A stretch of DNA of 64,000 bases from Tetracentron sinense (taxonomy: Eukaryota > Streptophyta > Magnoliopsida > Trochodendrales > Trochodendraceae), in the NCBI GenBank assembly GCA_015143295.1, contig CM026562.1:9638041-9702040 (forward strand), in the 5' to 3' direction. Position 1 is the stretch's first letter. Each line of letters starts with the position of its first letter. Shown piece after piece: positions 20,683 to 32,342 of this stretch. A program made the translations under genes and the position numbers. Below the pieces are notes generated by a model that saw only the letters and a program-made list of their open reading frames with translations, was not told where the DNA came from and ran no database searches.

Positions 20683-22240
20683 TTAAGGAAACCAATGGTG
20701 GAAACCTATAGCCGGCTAACAAAATCCATTGGAGACTAAAGCCCATCGGTCGGTATTGGTTCATTGTTTTTGGGTTTGACACTTTGGGAATGAGAATGAT
20801 GTGGGTGAACTTGGTTTGTTTCAGGATAAAACGATTCATGAAGAAGCTGTGAACTGCAAGGGAAAGTTCAAAACAAATTAGATCATAATATTTTTGGAAA
20901 AAAATCCTGGCATGCCGCCAGGTTCGGGTACTTTGGTGGGTCCAATTTGGAAAGTCGTGATCTTAATTTCATCATTAGTCGCTGCCCGACAAAGCTCCTC
21001 ATTCATTTGGTTTGAGACTCTCGGGTGGATAGTGTTCATGGTGTCCCAGTGCCAACAAGTTGAGCTAATTGATAAAGATGGTGTAAGTCATGGGCCTTGA
21101 TGTCCTTTTCCTCTTATAGCCAGCTGCCCATGCCAGTTTTAAGGGCCAAAATCTTGTTTCATTGGCGGCGTTAAATTGTTGTGAGGTGGAAAAAGCTGGT
21201 GTTTTTGTCACCTTATACTAGTCAATCGATCCAGGATTTTTGACACCAGAAGACTTCTTCTTGGTTGAGGGCAACACCAACTCGCTTGTTAGATTTAGTT
21301 GAGTGGTGATGCCATTGATGGAGTGGTCATGACATTGGATCTTTGCTAGGTGTTTCTTTAAATTGCTAATGTGAATTTTTAGATTTCCAAAACAAAGCTT
21401 GTTCCCATTAAATCAATTCCTCTCTGTAGAATCGGATGTGAGTACAGAATTGATACAATGAGGAACCCATGGTTTGTTTCTCCCATGCCTTTTTGATAAC
21501 CCTGGAACAATCACTATGCTGATGCCACATTTCTTCATACCGAAATGTCTTTCTTCTTCGGTGTCGGTGGAGGTTGAAACAAGCAAGAAGTGGGCAATGG
21601 CTTGATCCCATCACGGGAAGGACCCTAACAATTTCATTTGGAAAATCTTCTCTTTAGGCCGGGTTGGAAGAGACCCTATCAAGGTGGGCGATAATGAAAT
21701 TTACCCCCAACCTTCTGTTAGACCATGTGAATGATGGGCCTTGGAATCCAATATCCGTTAAGTTTGCTGTAGACACCATCACCCTGAAGGGGAAAATGTG
21801 ACTTTGGTTTTTGGCATTTCCTCCAAGTTTTTCATCTCAAGAATTCATTGAAGTCCTCAATGCACATCCATCGCGCCTTTGACATTCTTCCCCAATGTAT
21901 TTCCAAAGTTATCTCCTAGCAACATCTTCATTTGGTCCATAGATGCACCAAATATGCCATTTAACAGCCATATGATTACCCTTCAGGTTCCACTGTAAAG
22001 ACATTGCTTATTTGCAATTTCTGTGCAATTTGTATCACTTTTTCCCATTTATTTTTGGTTTCCATTACGAACACGAGCTGCGACCGATGGTGTATGACGA
22101 GATCCCTCAGGATCGGAACTGTAAGAGGACGGCTTATCCCATAACATTTCCAAGCTAAGTTGGCATTCCGTCACTTGGGTTTCAGCTGTAAGCATTGGGG
22201 GGGCGTTGTGAAGGTAGTTTGGTGATGCCTTGAATGTGAG
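20683..22240 (-). mobile_element. LINE fragment: endonuclease to start of RT
   Basis: Minus-strand plant LINE. From about 22170 downward it shows ILRDLVIHHRSQ and VFVMETKNKWE (endonuclease start), IEDFNEFLR (GDFN-like block), DIGFQGPSFTWSNRRLGVN, SSHCPLLACFNLH (21408-21614 frame), then the RT entry NDEIKITTFQIGPTKVPEPG and a QYRPMGFS block where FRPISL is expected. Many frameshifts. It is cut at 20683 by the copia LTR. It could be the upstream half of the LINE at 1-335. No intact ORF. Confidence 0.75.
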
Positions 22241-23311
22241 TTTTTTGAAAGAAGTGAGTTGGTATTTTTTGGCCTGAAAAGGGGAGAGTGCCTTAGGAGA
22301 ACATATATCTATATGATAATTTTGATGGGAGCCGTGCTAGCCTTACTCTACTCTCAAGCTATCTGTACTCTACTCTCAGCCAAAAATCGCCACCTCTCCT
22401 TGCTTTCAATCAAAAACCAACACCTATCCCTTTTTTTTTTTTTTTGAAGGTAACCAACACCTATCCTTGCTTTAACAAATGTTGGTTTTTGGCTAGGAGT
22501 AGGGCTAGCACCCCTCCTTGGATGGGTGACACTGTATGAGAAGTAATGCGGACTCCCCTTTATGCATCCCTACAAAGATTCGCATTATTTTTTGTAAAAT
22601 ACTGAGATTCTCTCTCAAAAGATCGGTTATAACCTGGAGATATATCTATCCACTTTCTATTAGTGTTGATGCCCATTGTTAGCTTGAAAGACGATGCAGT
22701 CTGGTATCCATCTGTCATGAGTAGGGTCTGGGCTGTGCTGGAGTCTGTCCAGGCTCACCCCTCACTCGTAAGGGTTCGGCCCAAGCCTTGGGCCCTACTA
22801 ACTTGTTAGGCTCAAGCCCTACCCTTAGGGTTTGGGCTTGAAAAAAAGATCAAGAAAAATGGTGTTGGAAGCTGATGAGGGACAACAATGACAAGAGAGT
22901 AATAGAGAGAATGAAAGAGAGATAAAATAAATAATTAGAGCTAAAAGTCTATCAATAGTGAGTGATCTTTTAAGTAAAGGGATATGCTAGTGAAAATATT
23001 ATCATACCCCAATTAACAGCCCTAGTATACTGCTTCACAAATAGCAGGAGCTGATATCTCAGACCTAGTTCTGCAAGAATCGTTAACGTGCCACCATACT
23101 TTCCCCCGTTTACAACTGACAACACAGGAAAACCTATTTGCAAATGCTAGGTGGATGCACTGTCGTTTTTTGGTTAAAAAAATTGGAAACAATTCTTTTT
23201 TTTCCTTCGGTTTTCGATTTTTTTTTTTACCAATTGTTACTTGTTTGAAGAAACAAAAAATAGAAGAAAACCCGTTTGGTAACAACATAAAAAAAAAAAA
23301 AATTTAAGAGC
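22241..23311. other. Intergenic, no gene seen
   Basis: Holds an inverted-repeat element (22335-22510), an 18-T run near 22428, a GGGCC/GGCTC-rich stretch (22730-22850) and AT-rich sequence. The short minus ORF at 23022-23288 has no recognisable domain. Confidence 0.6.
22335..22510. repeat. Short inverted-repeat (MITE-like) element
   Basis: TGCTAGCCTTACTCTACT at the left matches, inverted, GGCTAGGAGTAGGGCTAGCA at the right, 176 bp overall. Inside, ACCAACACCTATCC occurs twice. No clear target-site duplication. Confidence 0.5.
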
Positions 23312-23572
23312 AATAGTTCGCTCCACAGGTGGGGAGCGAATATTGCTCCCCACTTTCACAAAGCCGCTCCTTCAAATGCCGGGTTAAATATTTTTATCTT
23401 ATTTATCTAAATATCAAGGGCAGATGGGGGTGAACTCTAGGGATGAATGAATCTTAACCACAGTTAAAGGAAGTTAAAAGGGGGACACATGGCAAGAAAA
23501 GGGGAGTCGAGAGTCTCGAGATGCCCTTCCTTGCGTCACCAGTCGAGGAGGTGATTATTTTCCAAAAAATTA
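23312..23572 (-). mobile_element. MITE-like element, inverted copy of 59907-60170
   Basis: The reverse complement starts GGAAAATAATCACCTCCTC, then CTTTTCTTGCCATGTGTC, a TTAACTGTGGTTAAG core and a terminal block with AGCAATAGT inverted. The same order is found at 59907-60170 on the plus strand. About 260 bp. Confidence 0.7.
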
Positions 23573-24214
23573 ATAAAGAAAAACGTTAATCTTTGAACAA
23601 TTAAGGTCTTACTCATTAGTCCACTTAATGGTTTGCAATAAAAAATCATAAACGGAAAATATCATTTTATTGTTGGTGGTGGTAGTTGTGAACGAGTCAT
23701 TCTGTGTTTTCTACTTTTGTTTTTTTAATTTCTAAAAATGGAGGTAACAGATATTTCCTATTACCTTGAATTTTTTTTTAAAATTAGTATTAGACTTTAA
23801 AAACAAAAACATGCTTACAAACATATTTTATGCAAAAGATTTCAAATTTTTGCTTTTAAAAACAAAAAATAGATAAGAAAAGTGCAACCAAATGGGGCCT
23901 TGAGTGTTTAATTTCATTTGGTTCTACAATCTGTTTGTTTCACTATGCTAGGCTCCAATCTCTGAAAAAACCACAGCAATGCAACCAACCAGAATCTGGG
24001 GACAACCCGGACCCGTTTGGCATCACTCCCAAGAAACAATTCTCTATTTCACCGGGCTACCCATTTCAACTGTATCGTTCCTTCATTTATGGTTCTCCTT
24101 TTCAGACTTTTCCGCCATCTAATGTGTATCAAACATTTTGATTTCTAGTTTTGCGTATAATACCCAAAAATGAAGCGCCTATCACAATGTAAGCCATCCC
24201 AGGCCGCATAGGGA
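23573..24214. other. Intergenic, no gene seen
   Basis: AT-rich. A CCCGTTTGGT block at about 23270 and its inverse CCAAATGGGG at about 23888 could be the ends of an element that holds the MITE at 23312-23572; this is weak. The 68-residue ORF at 23935-24141 shows no known domain. Confidence 0.45.
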
Positions 24215-24366
24215 GAAGTTACGAGTGACCACCATGGTTAACATACAGGATCCCTTTATCAGGAGATGCCTGAATCTGATGAACTGCTTCTATGTGGGGA
24301 ACTGATGGTGTATGCATGAATTGGCTCACTACACCAACATAGGCAAGATCCGGCCTCGTAACTGTG
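24215..24366 (-). pseudogene. Ty1/copia reverse transcriptase scrap
   Basis: The minus strand reads VTRPDLAYVGVVSQFMHTPS and then PHIEAVHQIQASPDKGIL, the end of copia RT just before RNase H (the TRPDI.YAV..vSqFM block). No stop inside about 48 codons, but both sides decay at once and no LTR is near. A short relic. Confidence 0.75.
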
Positions 24367-25204
24367 TACTACTACCACAATATTTTCATTCTGACCATGT
24401 CAATCATGCTCTACACACGCTATGCCGTGATCCAATTTTAGAAATCTCAGTCCATACATCTGCCATAACAAGATTTTGATAAGTAGACTATCAAATAAAT
24501 AAAAGAAACAGACTTGACTAAATTAGTACAAGTTGTGAAAAATGGTAAATTTTTACTTGGTAAGTGATCATCTGGAATATGTTAGGTCTACAGTCCCTCC
24601 AAATAATATTGGAGTTAGAGATACAGATGAAGAACAGAAAAGTGGAACGAAAGGAGAAAAAGATTGAATCTAGGGTTTGGTATGCAGAGTGATGGAGTTG
24701 TGAAGTGTTGTAATATTAAATGAGGAAAAGAAAACAGGAAATCTGAATGTCAGATCCCAATTTACCATGAATTACCTTTCGAAAAAAAAAATCCCCATGA
24801 CATTCTGCTCACCAAATCACCGATTAATCCACTCCACATTATGCCTTTGAGAACATGTCAAATGGCTGAAAGCACAATTGAATTTAATCCCAAATCATTC
24901 TGCAAACTTAGTCTCAAACCAAACCTCACTCCAGACTGAGTGAGTACATTTGATCCACTCAACCTTCACACCATGACACTCTTTCTGCAAGTGCCTTCAG
25001 TGCACTAGCTTCTTACCCAGTTGCTCTACTGACTATGATAGCAATAAAGACTAGTCTCCTGAACAAATCATCCCAAAGAGAAGTTTTCATAACCAAGTTG
25101 TAAGGTTATGTGAATAAACTTTCATTTATCCGTGTCCCAAAGATCTTGTAACCAAAGAAACTATATAGATCCAATACTCTTCCTTCCATTAATTTTGATT
25201 GAAC
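24367..25204. other. Intergenic, no gene seen
   Basis: Unique-looking AT-rich sequence without recognisable coding or repeat signal, apart from the adjoining copia scrap and plastid insertion. Confidence 0.5.
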
Positions 25205-25450
25205 CCGTATAATGAACAAATCTTGTCTCCACGTTGGATCAAGAACGGGGTTAGAGGGATCAAAAACTGCTAATTCATATAGAGCCATCGAACTGGCCCA
25301 ACCAGCAACTAGAGTTGTATGCATTATATGAACAGAAAACAATCGACCAAGATCATTCAATATGACAGTATGAACAAGATATCAAGGCAAACCCATGGAA
25401 ATACTGCTTTATCAAAGAAAAAAAGACACTATGTAACTTTATCACATTGG
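25205..25450 (-). pseudogene. psbB: Nuclear plastid-DNA insertion: start of psbB
   Basis: On the minus strand, a plastid-type leader (GTGATAAAGTTACATAGTGTC, 25425-25445) precedes ATG at 25396 and codons 1-63 of the CP47 photosystem II protein: [24 protein letters not shown] and WRQDLFII. Codon 5 (Trp) is TGA; other changes are mostly transitions (for example Pro to Leu, Gly to Ser). After codon 63 the match ends abruptly. Functional psbB is plastid-encoded with about 508 codons, so this is a NUPT relic. Confidence 0.85.
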
Positions 25451-25740
25451 AAACTATAGACCTCCCCTTTTCAGCGTATTATATCAGGGCAATGGTTAAT
25501 ATTTATTACATTCTGTTGATAATAGTAGAACAATTCTGTTCGTAGATACAAAGAGAAGCAGATCTATTCTATACCCGATAAGTACCAATACACAATGGGG
25601 GGCGACAAATGAAACCATCCACCCTCCTTTCTGGACTCTGGATTGACTCACTAGGAGGGGAACATGGAGTTTACCCGCAAACAGTGTATCCCAACTCCCA
25701 AATTCCCCGCTACTCCCCATATTCTCTTAAATCAAATAAT
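25451..25740 (-). other. Possible continuation of organelle-derived DNA
   Basis: Adjoins the psbB leader. An open frame (25496-25720, minus) has no match I recognise. It may be plastid spacer, another organelle piece, or plain nuclear DNA. Confidence 0.3.
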
Positions 25741-27479
25741 GCATAAGTGTACTCGGCCCCCTGTTTATTGTCCCCAAGGTTTAAGACTCCTTAATAAAAC
25801 CTGAAGGCTTGGGTTTAGTCAGGTGAGGAGGCAGGCACACAGACCAACAACCCCCATGAGCCTCACCTCTTTAAGGGTTTCACAAGTCAGCCACCACCAC
25901 CTTCTCTAACCCATTTTTGTAATTGACAACATAAGAGAAAAATAGAATCAGCCCCAAGCTATTATACTAGAGCTACAGCTATATTCTAAGATATTATCCT
26001 AAAAAATTACTGCCCCACAGATCTGAGAGGATGACAAAGACTGCAGAAGATGAGTAGCTAAACCTGGCATGCTAATTTTCACCCAGCCCAGCATTGCCCA
26101 CTTCAATCCCTTTGCCCACTAACTTCATAGTCTTGACCCTCTCTGATAGGCTTCCACACAACCTTATTATCATTATCAATGCAATTGCCCTTTAACTAAA
26201 ATCCTTCAACTAAAATCCTTTAGTAGGAAAACCAGACTTAGACATAAGGCTCAACTTCGAATAAACCTAACTTACCATAAATATTGTAATCGCTGCAAAT
26301 AGCACCTGGCTCTAATAAGCAATATATTAGATGCCAAAAGCTTACACTATATGTCTTGGTTCAAGTATCCAAACTGGTTCAAACTCTTGCATTTACTGAT
26401 TTGAGAGCCAACCTTGAAAATGGTCTCAAGGATCATACAATCTTCAATCTCATCTTGAAAATAGCTACATCCCATGTCTAACTGAACTTCTATTTTCCCA
26501 TTAGAACACATAAAGGGTCTCCTTAATTTCCAACCACTAAAGAGACCTTGTCTCTACCTAGTCACATAAGGACTTGCAAACATGGATGGGGTAATCCCCT
26601 AATAAAAAATTCATGTGGGGCCATGATTGTAGAGGAAATGACCATCGAAGTTGAGCTTGAATTGTCCATGTATCAACTTCTTCCGCATCGGCATCGTTAT
26701 GTTAGCCAGAAACGTCATTATACTGAAATATCCGTGTCAGACACTTCTATTCAAGCATCAATCCCATGGAATTCGGATACCTTCCATATCTTACTGTACA
26801 GTACCATATCCCCAGATGCTACAATCTGTCTCTTCTTTCACTCCTCTAGAATTACTTTCCACTGACTTGTTAACATTAAGTCCACCAAGCTTATTCCTTT
26901 GAAAATTTCCCACAATTGAGCTAACGATTCCATGCATCAACTTCTTCCACATTGATTCTACTACCTCTTTCATCTTGCTCCTCTCTAAAAATTCTTTCCT
27001 TCCACCGGTTCCCCAGTAGGATGGTGGATTTTGCAAGTGGACAGAGCAATGGAAATTGTTCCATTCTGCTTCACGATCTTCATGTTTCTCAAGTGGTTTT
27101 AGTGTCCATTATGAGGGGGAAAAAGAGAATGTATACTTGAAAAATCAGAACACATCATAAATACTGTAAGGAAAGTAGCACAATTTTTACAAGGAACACT
27201 TCAAGCAACCATGAATTCAAAGGCCAAATAAGGAAAAGAAACCTGTAAACCAAGGTGCAAGAAATAAAAAGGTGATTGAACTGCATGTCTACAAGATATA
27301 TGTTCAAAGAAGTACATCAAACTTCAATACAAGAACCTCAAACAGTTACTATAAAACTGTACCATATGACAGCATTTAGTTCACGAGTAGAAGTTCACAC
27401 ATATAGGACTCTCTAGATCACAAAGTGCACACACGTAGCCTTATTCTGTACAACTTTTGGTTTCAGAAATGTAGACACA
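25741..27479. other. Intergenic / 3' flank of SEC14-like gene; possible LINE RNase H relic
   Basis: No intact gene. On the minus strand near 26600-26690 the string GQFKLNFDGHFLYNHGPT followed by stops resembles the first RNase H motif of LINEs, weakly. The plus ORF at 26548-26865 is read as chance. The last ~200 bp before 27480 probably include the 3' UTR of the SEC14-like gene. Confidence 0.4.
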
Positions 27480-30301
27480 CTATGACATACACTCCCTAGA
27501 TGACCATCTCTCTTCGTACCTCCCAAATGAGTAACCCATGGAAGGAATCTCAGATAGATGAAGAGGATCAGGCTCTATCCCATAATCTGTCAGTGGTCTG
27601 TGCTCGAGAACAGCATCATGATTTTGCACAAAATCAGGAATCTCAACCTCTCCTTTCTTTATATCATCCCAAAGATACTGCAACCGGCTAATGTACTTGA
27701 TCTTCCAGTATAACCTACAATGAGACAGCAGAGAACATTTAAGCACAAATGTAAGGTAAAAAGCAAAAAAATAGAAGCTCTTATTATAGCATATACCACA
27801 TTCTAGTTTTCAAACCATATTCTCCTCCAAGATTTCAAGCAAGCACTCACCCTCCACTCAAGAAGAACCGGCCAAGAGTGGCAAAAACTAGCCTCGACCG
27901 GAGTCCGGGGTGAACAAAGTATACAGCACAAAGCCTATCCTTGAAGTCAGAGGGAAGTTCTTCATAAATCCACCTCAAGATGGTCAGCCCAGGACAGTTC
28001 TCCTCCTTTTGCACAGTACTGTGCATGTAGACGATGCAGAAGGGCCCTTCTTGCAACTCGCTAAATATCTTGTGAAAAATGTACTTCTTAAGCCTTTCCC
28101 CACTTACAACCGGAGCTGGATATCATGAAAAAAAAAAGTAGTTCATTTAGGTATGTAGAAAAACAATGCAATAAAAGAAAATCAAAGCACACCAAATTTA
28201 TGTGGTTCGGTAATATGCCTACATCCACGGCTGACGAGTGATCCTTTTACTATTTTATGTGAAAAACAGGTTTACAAATCTTTCCTCACTTTTCTATTTT
28301 CCTCTATGAAAACCCTAGTGTAAATGCAATTATGTATTTTGTACAAAGACGTAAAATTATGAAATTCCAATTCGAGTAACCTCAAAAAATTTGGCGAAGT
28401 TGCTCTTGGTATACAGTTCAAACTGACGATCAACCAGAAAGCAAAGCACAATCATAGTAGGGTATCACATCAATCCCATAGTTTTCATAAAAATAATGAA
28501 TTTCAAATAAACAAACAGACAATGTTAAGGCCCTGTTCTTTTCGCGAGAACTAATGGTGGAAATTGCCAATTCCTGGGAATTGACCGTTTTGATGTGTTC
28601 TTTTGTTAAGAATTCTCGAAATTTCAATTTTCATGTCATAGAAGAACTAATGAAATACAGGTTTTCAATTTTCACCTAAAAGGGAAGGACTTCAATTCTC
28701 ATGCATGTGGATTTGGGAAGAGGCCCCCGATAAATAAATGACCGAGGGCTCCACCCTAACTTCATTTCTTAATCTCGTCTCTCTATTCTCTTCTCCTCTC
28801 CTTTGCTCACATCCTGTCCAGCGACATCGTACATTGCTCGGAAACAGTTCAAAAATAGTTACTAAAGTGAGAAGCAAAAAACAAGAAGCAAAGCGAAAGC
28901 GAGGCTCAAAAGATCCTTAGGAAATTAGAAGTGAGAAATGAGATATAGATACCTCATTCCTACTATGTTGGCATGACCAACCATACCTTAAATTTGAACT
29001 TACATGAAATATTTGCGGAGAAGTAGGTGCCTTAGATTTCAATTTAACAATTCTTGTTTAAGATCTATGCCCTAGGCTTTAGACTCGGGACTATCTCATC
29101 ACTTCCTGCATGCATAGCCTATTTTAACCACAAAATGAGACATGATGGAAACGAGTCTAGGAAAAGAATTTCTTGGGAAGCGAGCATCCCATCTTGAACA
29201 CAGCTTCCCTGCAACTATGGTTCAGACTATCAGATAGTAGACACTATTTCGTCTATCGGCGATTGTTCGTGTCGTCTCTCTCTCTCTCTCTCTCTCTCTA
29301 TCACTAACATGGGATTTTAATTCCATCGAAGCCATTGATAATGGCTTGCCAATTGAAGTAAATTCCTGCAAATTTACTCATGAATTACTCAATGCAAAAA
29401 AAAAGACACAAATATTTCCAAATGACGAGACTTGCAAAGTCTGGCACTTGAAGTCACAGCACTTTGCAAGTCTCACCCAAAAAGGGACCCCTAAGAAAAA
29501 AGAAAAAAAGAAAAAGAAAAATGAAATTTCAATCCCCCCCAACCCCCAATAAATTAATAAAGTGAAATTCCTGCATGACTACATTCCCATGAAACCCTGT
29601 AAACAGATGTGAAAACTTGGGAATAGGCATTGAGAATCTCCTGATTCCATCAAATTACCCAAGCAACAACTTCATTCATTAAAGAGTAGTAAAATATAAG
29701 AATAGTTAAAATTTATCCAAATTGTTGAAATTACTAGACCAGCTTCCCTGATAAATCTTCTCAGACATACCAACATAAACACAACCACAGATAAATAAGC
29801 TTCCTGCAATTAAATATTTTCTATAACCCCAGATTCCTAACAAGAATTCAAAAAGAACTCACTACATACTGAGAATCTCCTTAATCTCTCAAACAACTAA
29901 ATAGATAATCCAGAAACAGCTCAAAATTTTCAAATTATATCATGAAAAAATTTAAATAAAAAAATAACCTCCCCTGAGATTACATGAGCTTGAATTTTGA
30001 AGAAGAATTAGGAAGAATTTCTAGGGTGGAAATGGGGACCTGGAAAGAACTTTCCGACGATACGGAAGATACGATTGCCGGACTTGTCGGAGCCTTGGAG
30101 ACGGAAGGCCTGTAAGGAGTCGAGGTCGGAGAAATCTTCGTCGGGAAGGTGAGAAGGGCAGTCAAGCCACTTCTCTTCTTCTACTTCTACTTCTACTTCT
30201 ACTTCTACTTCTCGATCTGATACCGATAAGAAGGGACGAGCGTCTATGCCCAGGTCTGACGCCAACACCACCACCGAGAAATCCTCCGATGAACTCCCCA
30301 T
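27480..30301 (-). CDS. SEC14-like (divergent CRAL-TRIO) protein, 3 exons
   Basis: Exons on the minus strand: 30301-30040, 28115-27851 and 27714-27480. Splice sites are CAG|GTCCCC, CCAG|CTCCGG, GGAGG|GTGAGT and TGTAG|GTTA. The joined frame is 253 residues, close to the Arabidopsis family members as I recall them. ATG at 30301 is chosen because MGSSSEDFSVVVLASDL opens the conserved N-terminus; an upstream in-frame ATG lies in a transposon. Residues 1-87 include a Val-Glu repeat; the CRAL-TRIO fold spans about 65-200 (GPFCIVYMHSTVQ, LTILRWIYEELP, VYFVHPGLRSRLVFATLGRF, YWKIKYISRLQYLW). The tail has LEHRPLTDYGIEPDPLHL. Such proteins are annotated as SEC14 or GDAP2-like lipid-binding factors; the ligand is unknown. 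Confidence 0.9.
28116..30039 (-). other. Intron 1 of the SEC14-like gene
   Basis: 1924 bp, GT-AG. It contains repeat-like material: a GTGGTTCGG...TGCCTACATCCACGG stretch (28200-28230) common in plant retroelement relics, a possible transposon end GGCCCTGTTCTTTTCGC (28530), and a (TC)n run at 29275-29299. No separate gene seen. Confidence 0.75.
29275..29299. repeat. (TC)n microsatellite
   Basis: About 12 TC units inside intron 1. Confidence 0.9.
30167..30217 (-). repeat. Coding hexanucleotide repeat (Val-Glu run)
   Basis: GAAGTA repeats in exon 1 encode the run EVEVEVEVEVEEE at about residues 29-41 of the SEC14-like protein, before the WLDCPSHLPDEDF block. It lies in a linker and can vary by whole Val-Glu units without shifting frame. 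Confidence 0.85.
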
Positions 30302-30350
30302 CTTCTCTCTCTCTCTCTGGTACTGCAATGCTTTAGGGCTAATTGTTGGA

Positions 30351-30744
30351 GACCCTCGCCTAGTTAGCCAGAGATCCAATCACAACCAATCGCGGTTGAC
30401 TTCGGGGAGAGTTCAATCCACCCATAGGTCAACACGTGTCCCTTTTAACCTTTATTTAACCGTGGTTAAAATTAACTAATCTTTCAATAATCTATCCTTA
30501 GCTTTGAGAAAAACAATTTTAAAAATAATTTAACGTTAAAATTTTAACCCTAGGGTTAAATTTCTTAAAGAATATTTTTAAGAACTTAGGTGAGATTGTT
30601 AAGCCATAAGAGTTAATAAATCTTAACTATGGTTAATAAGGATTAAAATCGACACATGTTGACATGCGGTTGCAACTGAACTCTCCATGAGTTCAATCGT
30701 GATTGGCTGTGATTCGATAGTTAGCCGTGGTTGAGGCAAGGGTC
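30351..30744. mobile_element. Foldback MITE just upstream of the SEC14-like gene
   Basis: Left end GACCCTCGCCT...CAATCACAACCAATCGCGG and right end, inverted, GACCCTTGCCT...AATCACAGCCAATCACG form long terminal inverted repeats (about 100 bp with mismatches), each followed inward by GTCAACAYGTGTC and a GGTTAA core. It begins 50 bp upstream of the ATG, so it overlaps or abuts the promoter. Confidence 0.7.
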
Positions 30745-30838
30745 AAGGCTTACCCAATTATAATTTAAAAATAATTAAAGTATATATTTCTTAATTTTAT
30801 TTTGGATTTTGCTAGCATGTAACTTGGTGGCTACAAAT

Positions 30839-31345
30839 TAGGGTCTCAATGAGCCGAGTTAGCTCGGCTCGACTCGACTCGAAATAAACCGAGATTGAGC
30901 TTTTATTTGGGGCTCGTTGAGCTGAGCCGAGCCTTAAAAAGTGAGCTCGAAAAATAAATGAGCCAAGCCTAAACAATAGGTGGCTCAGCTCAATTAATTT
31001 TATAATAATACCCTTTAAAAATTAAATTTATATTATATATTTAATATACTTTTTTTTTTGGTAAAATATATTTAATATACATTAGCATAATTATTTCGGT
31101 TTAAGTTTTAACTCAAGCTTTCATGTGAGTCACATGACATCCAAAAAAAAAAAATGCCATTTTAATTTTTTTTAAATTAAATTTAGTGTTTATCAATGTA
31201 TTTAAAAAAAAAAATTATCAAGCCGAGCCGAGCTCGAGCCTCAGTAAAATTCCAACGAGCCGAGCTCGAGCTCGAGCCTGAGTCTCTGTAAAATTCCAAC
31301 GAGCCGAGCTCGAGGAGTGCCCAACTCGGCTCGTTGACACCCCTA
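30839..31345. mobile_element. TIR element rich in GAGCTCG
   Basis: Left TAGGGTCTCAATGAGCCGAG and right, inverted, TAGGGGTGTCAACGAGCCGAG are imperfect terminal inverted repeats. Inside are many GAGCCGAGCTCGAG blocks. A related, more decayed copy lies at 34455-34810. Superfamily not assigned. Confidence 0.6.
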
Positions 31346-32342
31346 AAAGTTGCTTTTTTTATTTTTTTAATAGGTTAAAATATTAAACATGTCCACGTGG
31401 TATGGGTTACCTTGCGTCTGTGGAAACTTTTGGACTAAATGCAACTGGGATAGCACTCCTCTTTTATTTTACATGTGGCAATTAGTGATCGGCTCAGAAT
31501 TGTCTCTGGTGAAACCAGAAAGGTGGTCTCGGGTACCATACAACATGCGACAGGTGGTGTGAAGAAAAAGAAGTCTGTTCATTTTCTTCCCATGATTTTG
31601 ACGACTCCCCCCTCCCTACTTTTTTTTTTTTTTGTTTTGATATTTTGAACTAACTAAACACACTCAACACAGACCCACAAGCCCTACAATCTCAACTTCA
31701 AACCTATAACCACACACACTCCTCAAAAAAGAGGGGTGAGGTGGGAGTACTTGAAGGAGAAGGCCCTACAGTCGGTAAGCGAGGTGGGATAAATGGACTA
31801 ACAACTGATAAGAGAGCAAACACATCACACTGTTTTTGTTTTATTTTTCATATATTTTGAACTAACTAAACACACTCAACACACACCCACAAGACACACA
31901 CACACACGCCCTACAATCTCAACTTCAAGCCTATAACCATACATCCCGACCAAAAAAGAGGGGTGACCCCCCCCCACCCCCGATAACACCCTCTTTTTTC
32001 ATCCATATATCGTCACGTGTCATTTAGTTTGTGGAGAAGTCAAAATATGAGGCCTATGATTTTTGCTTCTCCACCACATGTCATTATTTGGTGGCTGCCC
32101 AAGACAAGCACTTCTGGCTTTGCCAGAGAGAATCCAAGGCCTGAGTGATTGCACGTTCGTTGAGCAGTGATCAGCGTACCGTAACGCTCAATACGCTATG
32201 TTGCTATCCAGCGTGCCGCCATGCCATGCCCCGTTTTCTATTAACCATGGTTAAGTTTAATTAAACTGAGATTAATTTTTTTCTAAAAGTTATTGTTGGA
32301 TTGATGAACCAACCACAATTAATGAGTGTTTAAAATGAGCGT
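31346..32342. repeat. Intergenic with a duplicated ~100-bp segment
   Basis: AACTAACTAAACACACTCAA...CTACAATCTCAACTTCAA at about 31648-31742 recurs at about 31858-31968, with an ACACAC expansion in the second copy. A foldback-core relic (ATTAACCATGGTTAAG) lies at about 32238-32262. No gene. Confidence 0.7.

Noticed and set aside
23935-24141. A small protein of 68 residues
   Set aside because: Composition is low in structure, no homologue recognised, and no gene-like flanks.
25106-25360. A photosystem gene encoded in the nucleus
   Set aside because: Only the first 63 codons of psbB are present, codon 5 is a stop, and psbB is plastid-encoded; it is a NUPT.
26548-26865. A 105-residue plus-strand protein gene
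   Set aside because: No recognisable domain, and the opposite strand shows a weak LINE RNase H motif over the same bases.
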